Source: a bacterium (lineage in GTDB: Bacteria; Desulfobacterota; Binatia; HRBIN30; CADEER01). Taken from it: a DNA stretch of 46,700 bases. The stretch is from NCBI GenBank assembly GCA_030430165.1, contig JAUIGL010000051.1, positions 1 to 46,700 on the forward strand, given 5' to 3'. This document shows positions 19,601-26,472 of this stretch, one piece after another. The number at the start of each line of letters is the position of its first letter. The stretch's first letter is position 1. The notes under the pieces were generated by a model. That model was not told the origin of the DNA. It did not search any database and worked only from the letters and a program-made list of their open reading frames with translations. The position numbers were made by a program, and so were the translations under genes.

Positions 19601-19806
19601 CGGTTTCGCTCGCCTCCGGCGTGGCGTTTGCGACGGTCATCACGCTCTACCTGATCCCGGCCGTGTATGCGGCTGCAGCGCAAGTCGCGGCGCATTTCGC
19701 CCCGCGGTCCGCGTCGGCCGCAGGCGGGGCCGCGAACCAAGCGAAGGTTGCCGCTTTGCCGCTCGATCGCCGGGAGTCGGAACGCGACCGCGCCGCGGGC
19801 GGCTGA
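16627..19806 (+). CDS. RND-family efflux pump permease
   Basis: A 1059-residue RND permease with the usual duplicated layout: an N-terminal helix (VRNPVAVNLVAIFALVSGVL), a large periplasmic loop starting EVRVQVAYPGAGPADVEQ (in two parts), helices 2-6 (about 325-480), a second loop, and helices 8-12 from about 865. The TM4 proton-relay aspartates are present in GLLVDDAIIVGE (Asp396, Asp397). The equivalent TM10 motif reads GVVVNDALVFLD, lacking the lysine of AcrB-type pumps. It belongs to the broad multidrug/unknown-substrate group rather than the heavy-metal group. It is co-translated with the adaptor. The TetR gene beyond it is convergent, 14 bases away. Confidence 0.93.
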   Translation: MRRLVAWFVRNPVAVNLVAIFALVSGVLGILQMRREVYPAVPLREVRVQVAYPGAGPADVEQSIVTRIEQAIFDVPEIETLRATAYEGFAQVRAEIEEGADLREVMATIKARVDAIQTFPADAERPLVFRPTAQWGVLSVGLSGDVDESTLAYWAGVVRDRVLGIEGVSTVQLHPRRDPQIVVELSEESLRRHQLSLDAVVAAIRLSSVDLPAGTIDGPQGGRLRIRGQAYRAEEFAALPIIVRPDGTRVTIGDVATVRETITSDGAKVRLDGRTGALIEVMRTGDQDALAIARRVKEYVDKVGENMPPGLEISAWGDSSLSFRARIRLMVASGIGGLVLVMFVLALFLRLRTAVWVGAGIAVAFLAMMAVAPALDVSLNMISLFGFILVLGLLVDDAIIVGESIARFEQNGLTAADAAVEGTSVVARPVVMSALTTVVAFTPMLFLPGSEGQIWSSIGIIVIGTLLFSLFEAMFLLPAHLAEHASGGRTERGRVRALQRRAEAWLHRVTEDWYVPSLRRSLARPEIVLAAFLAMPILTYGVLQSGIIKMVFFAPIEMDSVRVEMELTPGTRVERTDAILRRMEVAAAQLRTELGEESFGHMVTVLGSKMRGDVWGDHTGFIYLELSPSESRAVAAEEVVRRWRALVGEVPEATSLEFDHAFGDDADKIDMLLTHRDPAQLHAAAAAFGAHLSQIDGVHDVVSQASHGEAELRLELLPQAEALGVSRADLARQVRYGFYGAEAQRIQRGRDDIRVMVRYPEERRKSLADLDNMRVRTASGAEVPFGQVARIDTRESPPSIRRTNRQRTFNVEASVDPEVTPLGDILQHLYGVFLPQLKERFPGLNILEDGALQRRTESLAYSRRSFMLAVLAIYALLAMTLRSYGQPLIILLAIPFGVVGSIVGHGVRGIDVTMLSVFGIVAAAGVVVNDALVFLDAVNRFRDEGFDLEDALLEAGRLRLRPIVLTSLTTFIGLLPITLQTSSQGKFLVPMAVSLASGVAFATVITLYLIPAVYAAAAQVAAHFAPRSASAAGGAANQAKVAALPLDRRESERDRAAGG

Positions 19807-19820
19807 GGCACGCCCCCGCT

Positions 19821-20474
19821 TCAGCGTTTCTTCTTGCTGCCGGCTTTCGTGTCGGTGGCGTCGAAGATCGCCAGCACCGCCCGCTCGACGACCTTGGTCG
19901 CTTTGGTTGCGCTCTGGTTCTGGTTGAACCGCAGCCGGTCCCAGAACTCGAAAGAGAGGATGGCGTCGAGCGCCTCGACCTGTTCCGGCGACAGGTCGCC
20001 GATTTCGGGGGCGAGGGTCTCCGACAGGGTGGCGCGCATGTACGGGTCGATCTGCAGGTGGGGCTCGACCCGCACCGATTTCAGTCCGGCGAACCGTTGC
20101 GCCGTACGGCGAAAGGGGGCGATGTGCTCGTAGATGCGACTGCGTTGCTTGATCAACCCGCTGACGCGCCGCGCGAGGGCGCCGCTCGGGCGGCTGCTGC
20201 TGGCGATGATTTCCATCACCTCCGCCGCCACCCGCGCACTCAGATCGTCGTGCAGCTTCTTCATGTCCTGGAAGTGGCGGAACACGGTGCGGTCGCCCAC
20301 CGCCGCGTGGTTGGCGATCATCTCGGCAGTCGGTCGCGCTTCGCCGTCGCGCACGAGGTCGTAGAGGGCGTCGATGATCTTCTGGCGGTTGCGGACGCCG
20401 CGCCGGACGCGGCCGTCCATGCGCGGCGGATCGCTCGGATCCTGGCTCGATTCGGTCGTCGTGCGATCACTCAT
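19821..20474 (-). CDS. TetR-family transcriptional regulator
   Basis: A 217-residue TetR-like repressor. The DNA-binding domain spans about residues 25-75, with RNRQKIIDALYDLV, then the helix-turn-helix NHAAVGDRTVFRHFQDM, where TVFRHF matches the family's T-x-Y/F-x-H/Y-F recognition motif. The ligand domain is unspecific and the tail is Lys/Arg-rich (GSKKKR). The ATG at 20472-20474 is used. It sits downstream of the acyl-CoA ligase on the same strand and converges on the RND pump. Its target could be the ligase cluster or the efflux pair. The upstream 174 bp contain widely spaced inverted copies of CTTGACCG. Confidence 0.87.
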   Translation of the reverse strand: MSDRTTTESSQDPSDPPRMDGRVRRGVRNRQKIIDALYDLVRDGEARPTAEMIANHAAVGDRTVFRHFQDMKKLHDDLSARVAAEVMEIIASSSRPSGALARRVSGLIKQRSRIYEHIAPFRRTAQRFAGLKSVRVEPHLQIDPYMRATLSETLAPEIGDLSPEQVEALDAILSFEFWDRLRFNQNQSATKATKVVERAVLAIFDATDTKAGSKKKR

Positions 20475-20521
20475 GATCGGCGCACCATCACTCGTCGGCG
20501 CAGTTGTGTCAATCGGTTTAA

Positions 20522-20602
20522 CTTGACCGTGAGCACCTGGCGTGGGTCGTGATATAGCGCCTGAGCAACTCTGTAGTGGCTGTGCTTGATCGCGCGGTCA
20601 AG
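20522..20602. promoter_or_regulatory. Widely spaced inverted repeat upstream of the TetR gene
   Basis: CTTGACCG at 20522-20529 and its exact reverse complement CGGTCAAG at 20595-20602 flank 65 bases in the gap between the acyl-CoA ligase stop and the TetR start. These could be half-sites for looping or separate weak operators for the regulator. Eight-base arms at this distance can also arise by chance. Confidence 0.25.
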
Positions 20603-20648
20603 CCGCATGCTGACTGCCCGTTCAGTAGAGACTTTGCGAGGGCCAGCC

Positions 20649-22265
20649 CTATCGGCGGACTCGAAAGCCTTCCTTTTTGCCGTCCCAGGTCTGCGGGGTG
20701 ACTCCGCGGTCGCGCAGCTTGAACTTCTGCACGCGGCCGGTCGGGGTGCTGGGGAGACTGTCGAGGAACTCGATGTAGCGCGGGACGAAGAAGTAGGGGG
20801 CGTTGTCGTTGATGAACCGCGCCAGCTCCTCGGCGTTGAGCGAGGCACCTTGCTTGAGCACGGCGCAGACTTTGACCTCGGCTTCGGCTTCGAGCTCTTC
20901 GGACACGATTCCGTGGGCGGCCGACTGGACTACCGCGGGGTGGGCGTTGACCGCGGCCTCGACGGCGAAGCTCGAGATGTTGCGCCCTTTGTAGCGGATG
21001 AAGTCGGCCTTGCGATCGACGAAGTAGTAGTTGCCGTGGTCGTCCTGCTTGCCGAGGTCTCCGGTGTGGTACCACAGGTTGGAGTAGGCGCGGACGGTGG
21101 CTTCGGGGTTGTGGAAGTAGCCGTTGAAGAGGACGTAGGGCTCGGTCGGCCGGGCGCAGAACTCGCCGACCTGGCCGGCGGCGACCTTGCGATCGTCGTC
21201 GTCGAGCAGGGCGACTTCGATACCCGGCAGAACGTCGCCGAGGCAGCCCGGCGCCCAGGTCTGCGAGCCGTCGTCCATGCGCTGGAAGATGCCCATCGCT
21301 TCGCTCTGTCCGTATCCCTGATCGATCGTCGACAGGCCGAACCGGTCTTTCATCGGCTGGATCAGGTTGTCGGGAATCGGAACCATCGATGCGTGGCGCA
21401 CCGAATGGTCGTGGTCGCCCGGGCGCTCCGGCGCGTTCCAGAGAAACATGTGCATCGCGCCGAGGGTGAAGATCTGGGTGGCCGAGTAGTGTTTGCACCT
21501 CTCCCAGAAGGTCGATGCCGAGAACTCCTGGTCGATGGCGACCGGGATACCGTAGACGAGAGCTCGGTAGACGTTGGCGACCCAGGCCGCCGAGTTGTAC
21601 ATCGGCAAGCAGCAGTAGATGACGTCGTCGTCCGCGGTCTTGGTGGTGACTCCGCCCGAGATGGCGGCGCGCACCCAGGCGTTGTGACTCTGCATGACCC
21701 CCTTGGAGCGGCCGGTGGTGCCGGAGGTCCAGAGGACGGCGGCGGTGTCGCCGTAGCGGATTTCGCTCTGGTCGGGCTCCGACCCGCCCTGTGCGATTGC
21801 CTCGGCCATGGTCGAGCAGGGGATACCGATGTCGGCCGCCGGGCGGTCTCCGTTGACCAGCACGTGGCGAAAAGAGAAGTCGCCGTCGAGCGCGGTGAAG
21901 CGCGGCAGGAGTCCTTCGTCGATGACCAGCACGCGCCCGCGGCTGTCGTCGAGCGTGTCCTTGAGCCAGGTTCCCTTGTAGTCGGTGTTGGTCGGGACCC
22001 ATATGGCGCCGAGCTTCATGACCCCGAAGGTGGCGAAGACGAAATCGACGCAGGTCTTCATCAGGAAGGCGACGGTGTCGCCCTGGCGGACGCCGAGCTC
22101 GGAGAATGCGCGGGCATAGGCGTTGGCCAACTGGTTGGTCTCGCCGTAGCTGTAGGCGCGATTGCCGGCGAGCAGGAACCGTTGGTCGGGGTTGGTTTCC
22201 GCGTTGCGCAGGAGGATCTTGCCGAGGATCCGGTCGGCCGGATCCTCGAGGTTCATCAGAGGCAT
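20649..22265 (-). CDS. AMP-dependent acyl-CoA synthetase/ligase
   Basis: A 538-residue member of the ANL superfamily that activates a carboxylic acid with ATP and loads it on CoA. The phosphate loop is WTSGTTGRSKGVMQSH, the A5-type motif is YGQSEAMG, WYHTGDLGK precedes the hinge DRKADFIRYKGRNIS, and PTGRVQKFKL near the end carries the catalytic lysine. The ATG at 22263-22265 fits the usual start before DRILGKILL. An upstream TTG is possible. It lies 44 bases after the TetR gene starting at 22909 and is probably co-transcribed with it, divergently from the CYP51 gene. Likely substrates are fatty, terpenoid or steroid side-chain acids. Confidence 0.88.
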   Translation of the reverse strand: MPLMNLEDPADRILGKILLRNAETNPDQRFLLAGNRAYSYGETNQLANAYARAFSELGVRQGDTVAFLMKTCVDFVFATFGVMKLGAIWVPTNTDYKGTWLKDTLDDSRGRVLVIDEGLLPRFTALDGDFSFRHVLVNGDRPAADIGIPCSTMAEAIAQGGSEPDQSEIRYGDTAAVLWTSGTTGRSKGVMQSHNAWVRAAISGGVTTKTADDDVIYCCLPMYNSAAWVANVYRALVYGIPVAIDQEFSASTFWERCKHYSATQIFTLGAMHMFLWNAPERPGDHDHSVRHASMVPIPDNLIQPMKDRFGLSTIDQGYGQSEAMGIFQRMDDGSQTWAPGCLGDVLPGIEVALLDDDDRKVAAGQVGEFCARPTEPYVLFNGYFHNPEATVRAYSNLWYHTGDLGKQDDHGNYYFVDRKADFIRYKGRNISSFAVEAAVNAHPAVVQSAAHGIVSEELEAEAEVKVCAVLKQGASLNAEELARFINDNAPYFFVPRYIEFLDSLPSTPTGRVQKFKLRDRGVTPQTWDGKKEGFRVRR

Positions 22266-22309
22266 CAGGACTTCATACAAGTCTTGCCGGCGGAGATCGA
22301 CTGGCGCGC

Positions 22310-22909
22310 TTACAGGTGAAGCGCGGCCACCAGGCGGCGGTGCAGAAACGAGCGGAGCTCTGTCTCGTTGCGGCGACGCGGTGGCTTCACCGTGATCAGC
22401 GAGAGAAAGAAGCGCACCATCACCTCGGCGACCTCGTCCCACTCGGGCTCGAGCTCGGGGCGGCGGTCGATGACGGGCCGCACTGCTCGTTTGGCGACGG
22501 TCAGACCGCGTGGCGCCAGCGGGGCCTGCGACCCGAAGCCCGCGCCAGACGGGGTGAGCAGCGGCGCCAACCCGGGATGGGAGGCAACCTCGCGCAGGCA
22601 GAAAACGAGGATCTCCACGGCAGTATCGGCGGCAGAGGTGAGTCCCGCGACATGCTCGGTGAGGCGGTCGACCAGGTCGTCGGCTGCGTGCAGCATCGCC
22701 GCTCTGAGGATCTCTTCGCGCCCGCCGAAATAGGCGTAGATGGTGGGCCGTGTGACGCCGGCTTCGGCGGCGACGTCGGCCAGTCTGGTGCGTTCGTGGC
22801 CGATCCTCTGCACGCAGCGAACCGCGGCGTCGGTCAGCCTGCGCCGCGCCTCCTCGGCATTGGCCGGCGGCATTCCCGACCAGGCCGGCTCGTTGGATCG
22901 GTTGGCCAT
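22310..22909 (-). CDS. TetR-family regulator divergent from CYP51
   Basis: A 199-residue TetR-like repressor. The DNA-binding part is EARRRLTDAAVRCVQ, then RLADVAAEAGVTRPTIYAYF (in two parts: ADVAAEAGVTR and PTIYAYFGGREEIL), a textbook TetR helix-turn-helix at about residues 40-62. The C-terminal domain would bind an acyl- or sterol-like ligand (inference). The ATG at 22907-22909 faces the CYP51 start across 69 bases that hold a strong palindrome (22920-22945), so autoregulation together with control of the P450 operon is the simplest reading. Confidence 0.9.
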   Translation of the reverse strand: MANRSNEPAWSGMPPANAEEARRRLTDAAVRCVQRIGHERTRLADVAAEAGVTRPTIYAYFGGREEILRAAMLHAADDLVDRLTEHVAGLTSAADTAVEILVFCLREVASHPGLAPLLTPSGAGFGSQAPLAPRGLTVAKRAVRPVIDRRPELEPEWDEVAEVMVRFFLSLITVKPPRRRNETELRSFLHRRLVAALHL

Positions 22910-22919
22910 GAGAGGTCTC

Positions 22920-22945
22920 TTTACACAAAAACCGCTCTGTGTAAA
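22920..22945. promoter_or_regulatory. Probable TetR operator between the TetR and CYP51 genes
   Basis: TTTACACA-N10-TGTGTAAA is a perfect 8-bp inverted repeat with a 10-bp spacer, AT-rich in a GC-rich setting, in the 69-bp divergent intergenic space. TetR dimers typically bind palindromes of this kind. The left arm doubles as a plausible -35-like TTTACA, so binding would block transcription of one or both genes. Confidence 0.68.
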
Positions 22946-22978
22946 AGTCCGGATCGTTCCGGAGGAGAGGGCACGCAC

Positions 22979-24616
22979 ATGGCAGCAGCCACAAAACCGC
23001 AGGGCGATCGTTTCGCCTCGAGTGAGATTCCGCAGGCTTCGGGGGGAATCCCCATCCTCGGGCAACTCCTGCAGCTGCGAAAATCGCCGATCGAGCTGAT
23101 GCAGCGGGTTCACGACGAATGCGGCGAGATCGGCGAAATGCACTGGGCCAATCAGGACGTCGTCATGTTCTACGGCGAGGAGGCGCACGAGGCGTTCTTC
23201 CGCGCGCCCGACGAGCAGCTCGACCAGGCCGCGGCCTATCCCTTCATGACCCCGATCTTCGGCAAGGGGGTGGTGTTCGACGCGACCCCGGAGCAGCGCA
23301 AGCAAGCGATCAAGAACCAGTCGTTGCGCGATTCCTTCATGCGCGGTCACGCGGAAGTGATCGCCGCCGAAACCGAGGCGATGATCGCCGATTGGGGGGA
23401 GAGCGGCGAGATCGACCTACTCGATTTCTTTTCCGAGCTCACCATCTACACTTCCACGGCGTGCTTGATCGGCAAGGAGTTCCGCGAGGAGCTGAGCGCC
23501 GAGTTCGCCGCCCGCTTTCACGACCTCGAGAAGGGAACCGACGCCTTCGCCTACGTGAATCCGCACCTGCCGCTGCCGAGCTTCTGGCAGCGCGACCGCG
23601 GCCGGCGGCGCCTGGTCGAGCTGATCGAGGGCATCATCGCCAAGCGCGAACGCGCGGGGACGAAGACTTCCGATTTGGTCTACATCTTGACGACGTTGAA
23701 GGAAGCGGACGGCTCGCCGCGCTACAGCGCCGATCAGATCACCGGCATGTTCATCTCGATGATGTTTGCCGGCCATCACACAACCTCGGGGACGTCGGCG
23801 TGGACCCTGATCGAGCTCTTGCGCAACCCACTGGTGATGCGCGACGTGGTCCACGAACTCGACGAGATCTACTCGGACGGCCGCGACGTCAGCTACCAGG
23901 CTCTGCGCGAGATTCCGGAGCTCGAATGCGCGATCAAGGAATCGCTGCGGCTGCATCCGCCGCTGATCATCTTGATGCGCAAGGTGATGTCGGACTTCCA
24001 GTTCAAGCAGTGGACCATTCCGGCGGGCAAGATCGTGGCGGTCTCGCCGGCGATCTCCAATCGCATGCCAGAGTACTTCCCCGATCCGGAGCTGTTCGAC
24101 CCGCAGCGCTACAAGCCGGGGCGGGAGGAGGACAAACAGAGCTTCGCGTGGCTGCCGTTTGGTGCCGGTCGTCACCGCTGCGTCGGCGCCGCCTTCGCGA
24201 TGATGCAGCTCAAGGCGATCTTCAGTGTGCTGCTGCGCGAGTACGACTTCGAGATGGCGCAACCGGCGGAGAGCTACCGCAACGACCACTCGCGGATGGT
24301 GGTGCAGCTGAAGCAGCCGTGCCGCGCCCGCTACCGGCGTCGCCAGCAGCGGGCGATCGCGGCCACTGGCCGGAGCGCGGGGCAAGGCGCGTCGGTGGCG
24401 GCACCGTGTCGGGTTCGCGTCGACCTCGACCTGTGCCAGGGGCATTCGGTCTGCGTCAACGAGGCGCCCGAGGTGTTCGCCTTGGACAAAGCCCGCAACA
24501 AGGTGCAGCTGCTGGTCGACACGGTGCCGGCGGAGCTGCGCGGCAAAGCTGAGAAAGCGGTCCGCTACTGCCCGACCAACGCGCTCGCGATCGAGGAGAT
24601 CGAGAAGTCCGGATAA
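22979..24616 (+). CDS. cyp51: CYP51-type cytochrome P450 fused to a [3Fe-4S] ferredoxin
   Basis: A 545-residue fusion. Residues 1 to about 455 form a P450 closely resembling mycobacterial sterol 14-alpha-demethylase: YPFMTPIFGKGVVFDA at 87-102 (B-C region), the CYP51-specific I-helix FAGHHTTSGT (Ala264-Thr268), ExxR at Glu321-Arg324 within KESLRLHPPLIILMR, and the haem loop FGAGRHRCVG with Cys401. An Arg/Ala/Gly-rich linker leads to a ferredoxin domain with CQGHSVC (Cys486, Cys492) and YCPTN (Cys531), where His replaces a cysteine, as in [3Fe-4S] ferredoxins serving P450s. The same domain order is known in Methylococcus capsulatus CYP51. A GGAGGAGAGG site precedes the ATG at 22979. It is the first gene of a plus-strand cluster. 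Native substrate: sterol-like, inferred. Confidence 0.93.
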   Translation: MAAATKPQGDRFASSEIPQASGGIPILGQLLQLRKSPIELMQRVHDECGEIGEMHWANQDVVMFYGEEAHEAFFRAPDEQLDQAAAYPFMTPIFGKGVVFDATPEQRKQAIKNQSLRDSFMRGHAEVIAAETEAMIADWGESGEIDLLDFFSELTIYTSTACLIGKEFREELSAEFAARFHDLEKGTDAFAYVNPHLPLPSFWQRDRGRRRLVELIEGIIAKRERAGTKTSDLVYILTTLKEADGSPRYSADQITGMFISMMFAGHHTTSGTSAWTLIELLRNPLVMRDVVHELDEIYSDGRDVSYQALREIPELECAIKESLRLHPPLIILMRKVMSDFQFKQWTIPAGKIVAVSPAISNRMPEYFPDPELFDPQRYKPGREEDKQSFAWLPFGAGRHRCVGAAFAMMQLKAIFSVLLREYDFEMAQPAESYRNDHSRMVVQLKQPCRARYRRRQQRAIAATGRSAGQGASVAAPCRVRVDLDLCQGHSVCVNEAPEVFALDKARNKVQLLVDTVPAELRGKAEKAVRYCPTNALAIEEIEKSG

Positions 24617-24679
24617 GGTCGCTGGATTTGGACGAACAGCACAGCCCACCTCGATCGGCGAGGTGCAACGGAGGAACCG

Positions 24680-25243
24680 ATGAGCAGTTATCCACGTGAG
24701 GAATTGGAAGAGATGATGCGCCGCTGGGTTGCCGCCAACGACGAGGCGGGACGCACCGGCGATTGGAGCAAGATGCCGGAGTTCTTCCTCGAGGATGCGG
24801 TGTATTCGTGGAACACGGGCGACAAGTACGAGTTCGTCGCTCGCGGCAAGCAACAGATCGCGGAATGGGCGTTCGGCACGGAAATGGCCGGGCTCGAAAA
24901 GTGGGTCTACCCCTACGTGCGAACCCTGATCGACGACCAGAAGGGCGAGATCGTCGGCTTCTGGAAACAGGTCGCCCCGTCGAAGGATCCGGACGACAAG
25001 CCGTATGAGATCGCCGGTACGGGAGGTTCGTGGTTTCGCTACGGGGGCAACTACAAGTGGGCCTGGCAGCGGGACTTCTTCGACCATGCCAACGCCGGCG
25101 TCGTTTTCCTCGGCATGATGGAGAACGGCGACCTGACCGAGGTCATGCAGGAGCGAATGAAGAAGGGGTCGCGCATGCCGGGGTGGGTGAGGCGCGAGAC
25201 CTTTGATTGGTTTGGTACCGTGGTCGATCGCGAGGACGAATAG
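24680..25243 (+). CDS. SnoaL/NTF2-like protein
   Basis: A 187-residue soluble protein of probable NTF2-like cone fold: the N-terminal helix ELEEMMRRWVAANDEAGRTGDW is followed by EFFLEDAVYSWN, the usual start of SnoaL-like domains, and by beta-rich sequence including GEIVGFWKQVAP and WFRYGGNYKWAWQRDFFD. Such proteins are small-molecule isomerases, cyclases or hydratases, or ligand binders; the reaction here is unknown. It lies 63 bases after the CYP51 gene with a GGAGG site before the ATG, so it is probably in the same operon and may act on the same substrate. The C-terminal extension (GWVRRETFDWFG) is longer than a minimal SnoaL domain. Confidence 0.72.
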   Translation: MSSYPREELEEMMRRWVAANDEAGRTGDWSKMPEFFLEDAVYSWNTGDKYEFVARGKQQIAEWAFGTEMAGLEKWVYPYVRTLIDDQKGEIVGFWKQVAPSKDPDDKPYEIAGTGGSWFRYGGNYKWAWQRDFFDHANAGVVFLGMMENGDLTEVMQERMKKGSRMPGWVRRETFDWFGTVVDREDE

Positions 25244-25255
25244 GAATAGCCGAAC

Positions 25256-25459
25256 GTCCAAAGCTCTCCTTCGCCAAGGCTCCGGAGAGCGGCCAAAGCT
25301 GCTTCGCTTCGCTCGCGGCGGCCAACGCTCGGCTATCGCCGTCGCGTCCAAATGGGGGGTCGTTCGACTGGCCCCCCGATTGGACGCACGCCGTCAGGCG
25401 TGCTTTGGACGCTGGGGCGAAGCCCCGCTTTGGCCGGCGCGCCGCGCGCGCCTTTGGAC
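25256..25459. repeat. Hairpin array A (GTCCAAAG/CTTTGGAC family)
   Basis: Eight linker copies are arranged four forward then four reversed: GTCCAAAG 25256, GGCCAAAG 25291, GGCCAACG 25320, GTCCAAAT 25346, then ATTGGAC 25379, CTTTGGAC 25403, CTTTGGCC 25428, CTTTGGAC 25452. Between linkers lie small inverted repeats such as CTCTCC/GGAGAG, GGGGGG/CCCCCC (25354-25377), CACGCC-GTCA-GGCGTG (25387-25402) and GGGGC-GAA-GCCCC (25414-25426). Spacing is 24-35 bases. The array fills almost all of the gap between two same-strand genes and ends 17 bases before the next start codon. Confidence 0.85.
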
Positions 25460-25476
25460 GTGGACGGAGGACCCGA

Positions 25477-25935
25477 ATGCCGCTTTCACTTCAGGAAATT
25501 TCGGATCGGTTCGAGATCCAGGATTTGCTCGTCGATTACGCGCACGCGATCGACCAGAAGAACTGGGATGCGCTCGACGACATCTTCACCGAGGACGCGT
25601 TCATCGACTACTCGGTCATGGGTGGCGCCAAGGGGAGCCTCCTCGAGATCAAGAAGTTTCTCGCCGAGGCGATGCCCATCTTTCCGCACACCCAGCATCT
25701 GGTTGCCAACATGCAGATCCGAATCGACGGCGACCAGGGCACGGGGCGCATCATGTGCCACAACCCGCAGGTGATGGATGTGGGAGAAGGCAAGCGGCAC
25801 GTGTTCCTGTTGGGACTCTGGTACGTCGACAAGTACGCCCGCACCGCCGACGGCTGGCGGATCAAGGAACGGGTCGAGGAGAAGTGCTGGGGCCACAATC
25901 TACCCAAAGGCCTCGAAGGCTTGATGGGCGACTAG
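25477..25935 (+). CDS. SnoaL-like domain protein
   Basis: A 152-residue SnoaL_4-type protein: EISDRFEIQDLLVDYAHAID at the N terminus (helix pair), then NWDALDDIFTEDAFIDYS, HTQHLVANMQIRIDGDQ, LGLWYVDKYARTADGWRIKERV. The D-W-x-x-L-x-x-I-F-x-x-D pattern and the C-terminal GWRIK strand are typical of this family, members of which dehydrate, isomerise or bind hydrophobic metabolites. GGAGG at 25466-25470 supports the ATG at 25477. It lies downstream of hairpin array A, so transcription from the CYP51 promoter may or may not reach it. Confidence 0.78.
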   Translation: MPLSLQEISDRFEIQDLLVDYAHAIDQKNWDALDDIFTEDAFIDYSVMGGAKGSLLEIKKFLAEAMPIFPHTQHLVANMQIRIDGDQGTGRIMCHNPQVMDVGEGKRHVFLLGLWYVDKYARTADGWRIKERVEEKCWGHNLPKGLEGLMGD

Positions 25936-25960
25936 AACAGCACGGATTGCGGAGTCACGG

Positions 25961-26046
25961 TGCTCATCCGTGTTCCCCGTGTTCATCCGTGTTCCCCGTG
26001 TTCATCCGTGTTCCCCGTGTTCATCCGTGTTCATCCGTGTCCCCCG
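25961..26046 (+). repeat. Short tandem repeat, TGTTCATCCG/TGTTCCCCG units
   Basis: Three 19-base units (TGTTCATCCGTGTTCCCCG; the first has C at position 3) at 25961-25979, 25980-25998 and 25999-26017 are followed by two 10-base units TGTTCATCCG (26018-26037) and a final TGTCCCCCG (26038-26046). The 19-mer is itself a 10+9 duplication. The tract sits in the leader of the next gene, just upstream of its GAAGGGAG ribosome site. Composition differs clearly from flanking coding DNA. Confidence 0.88.
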
Positions 26047-26058
26047 AAGGGAGTAGCC

Positions 26059-26427
26059 ATGGCTGATTCCGAGCGCCGCAAGCGCGGCATCGAGAAGTTC
26101 AAGGAAGTGTACTGCGGCGATCTGCCGGTACCCGAGGAGGGGCAGGTGGCCTTCTTCGATCTGATGATCGAGCAGCTGTTCGGCGAGGTGTGGACGCGCG
26201 AGGCCCTGTCGCTGCGCGATCGCCGGCTGGTGGTGATGGGTATCATCGCCGCGCTGGGCGAGCCGAACACGTTCTGCATTCAGGTGCAGAGCGCGGTCAA
26301 GAACGGCGAGCTGACGCCGGAGCAGGTTCGCGAGATGGTGATCCAGATCGCCCAGTATGCCGGTTATCCGCGGGCTGCCGGACTGTTGATGCCGGTCGAG
26401 GAAACTCTCGCCAAGCTCGAACGATAA
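26059..26427 (+). CDS. Carboxymuconolactone decarboxylase-like protein
   Basis: A 122-residue single-domain CMD/AhpD-like protein. It contains the helix FFDLMIEQLFGEVWTREALSLRDRRLVVMGI (LSLRDRRLVVMG is the family-typical segment) and LTPEQVREMVIQIAQYAGYPRAAGLL, where the IAQYAGYPRA stretch is diagnostic. The CxxC redox motif of AhpD-type members is absent, which points toward a lyase or unknown role rather than peroxidase. It is positioned after the tandem repeat and before the M50 protease. Confidence 0.82.
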   Translation: MADSERRKRGIEKFKEVYCGDLPVPEEGQVAFFDLMIEQLFGEVWTREALSLRDRRLVVMGIIAALGEPNTFCIQVQSAVKNGELTPEQVREMVIQIAQYAGYPRAAGLLMPVEETLAKLER

Positions 26428-26472
26428 ACGGCTCGGCTGGATTCGCATCGGGTTGTTTCGCTAGACAGCTGC

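Noticed and set aside
25961-26046. CRISPR array
   Set aside because: There are no unique spacers: the repeat units abut each other, and no cas gene is present.
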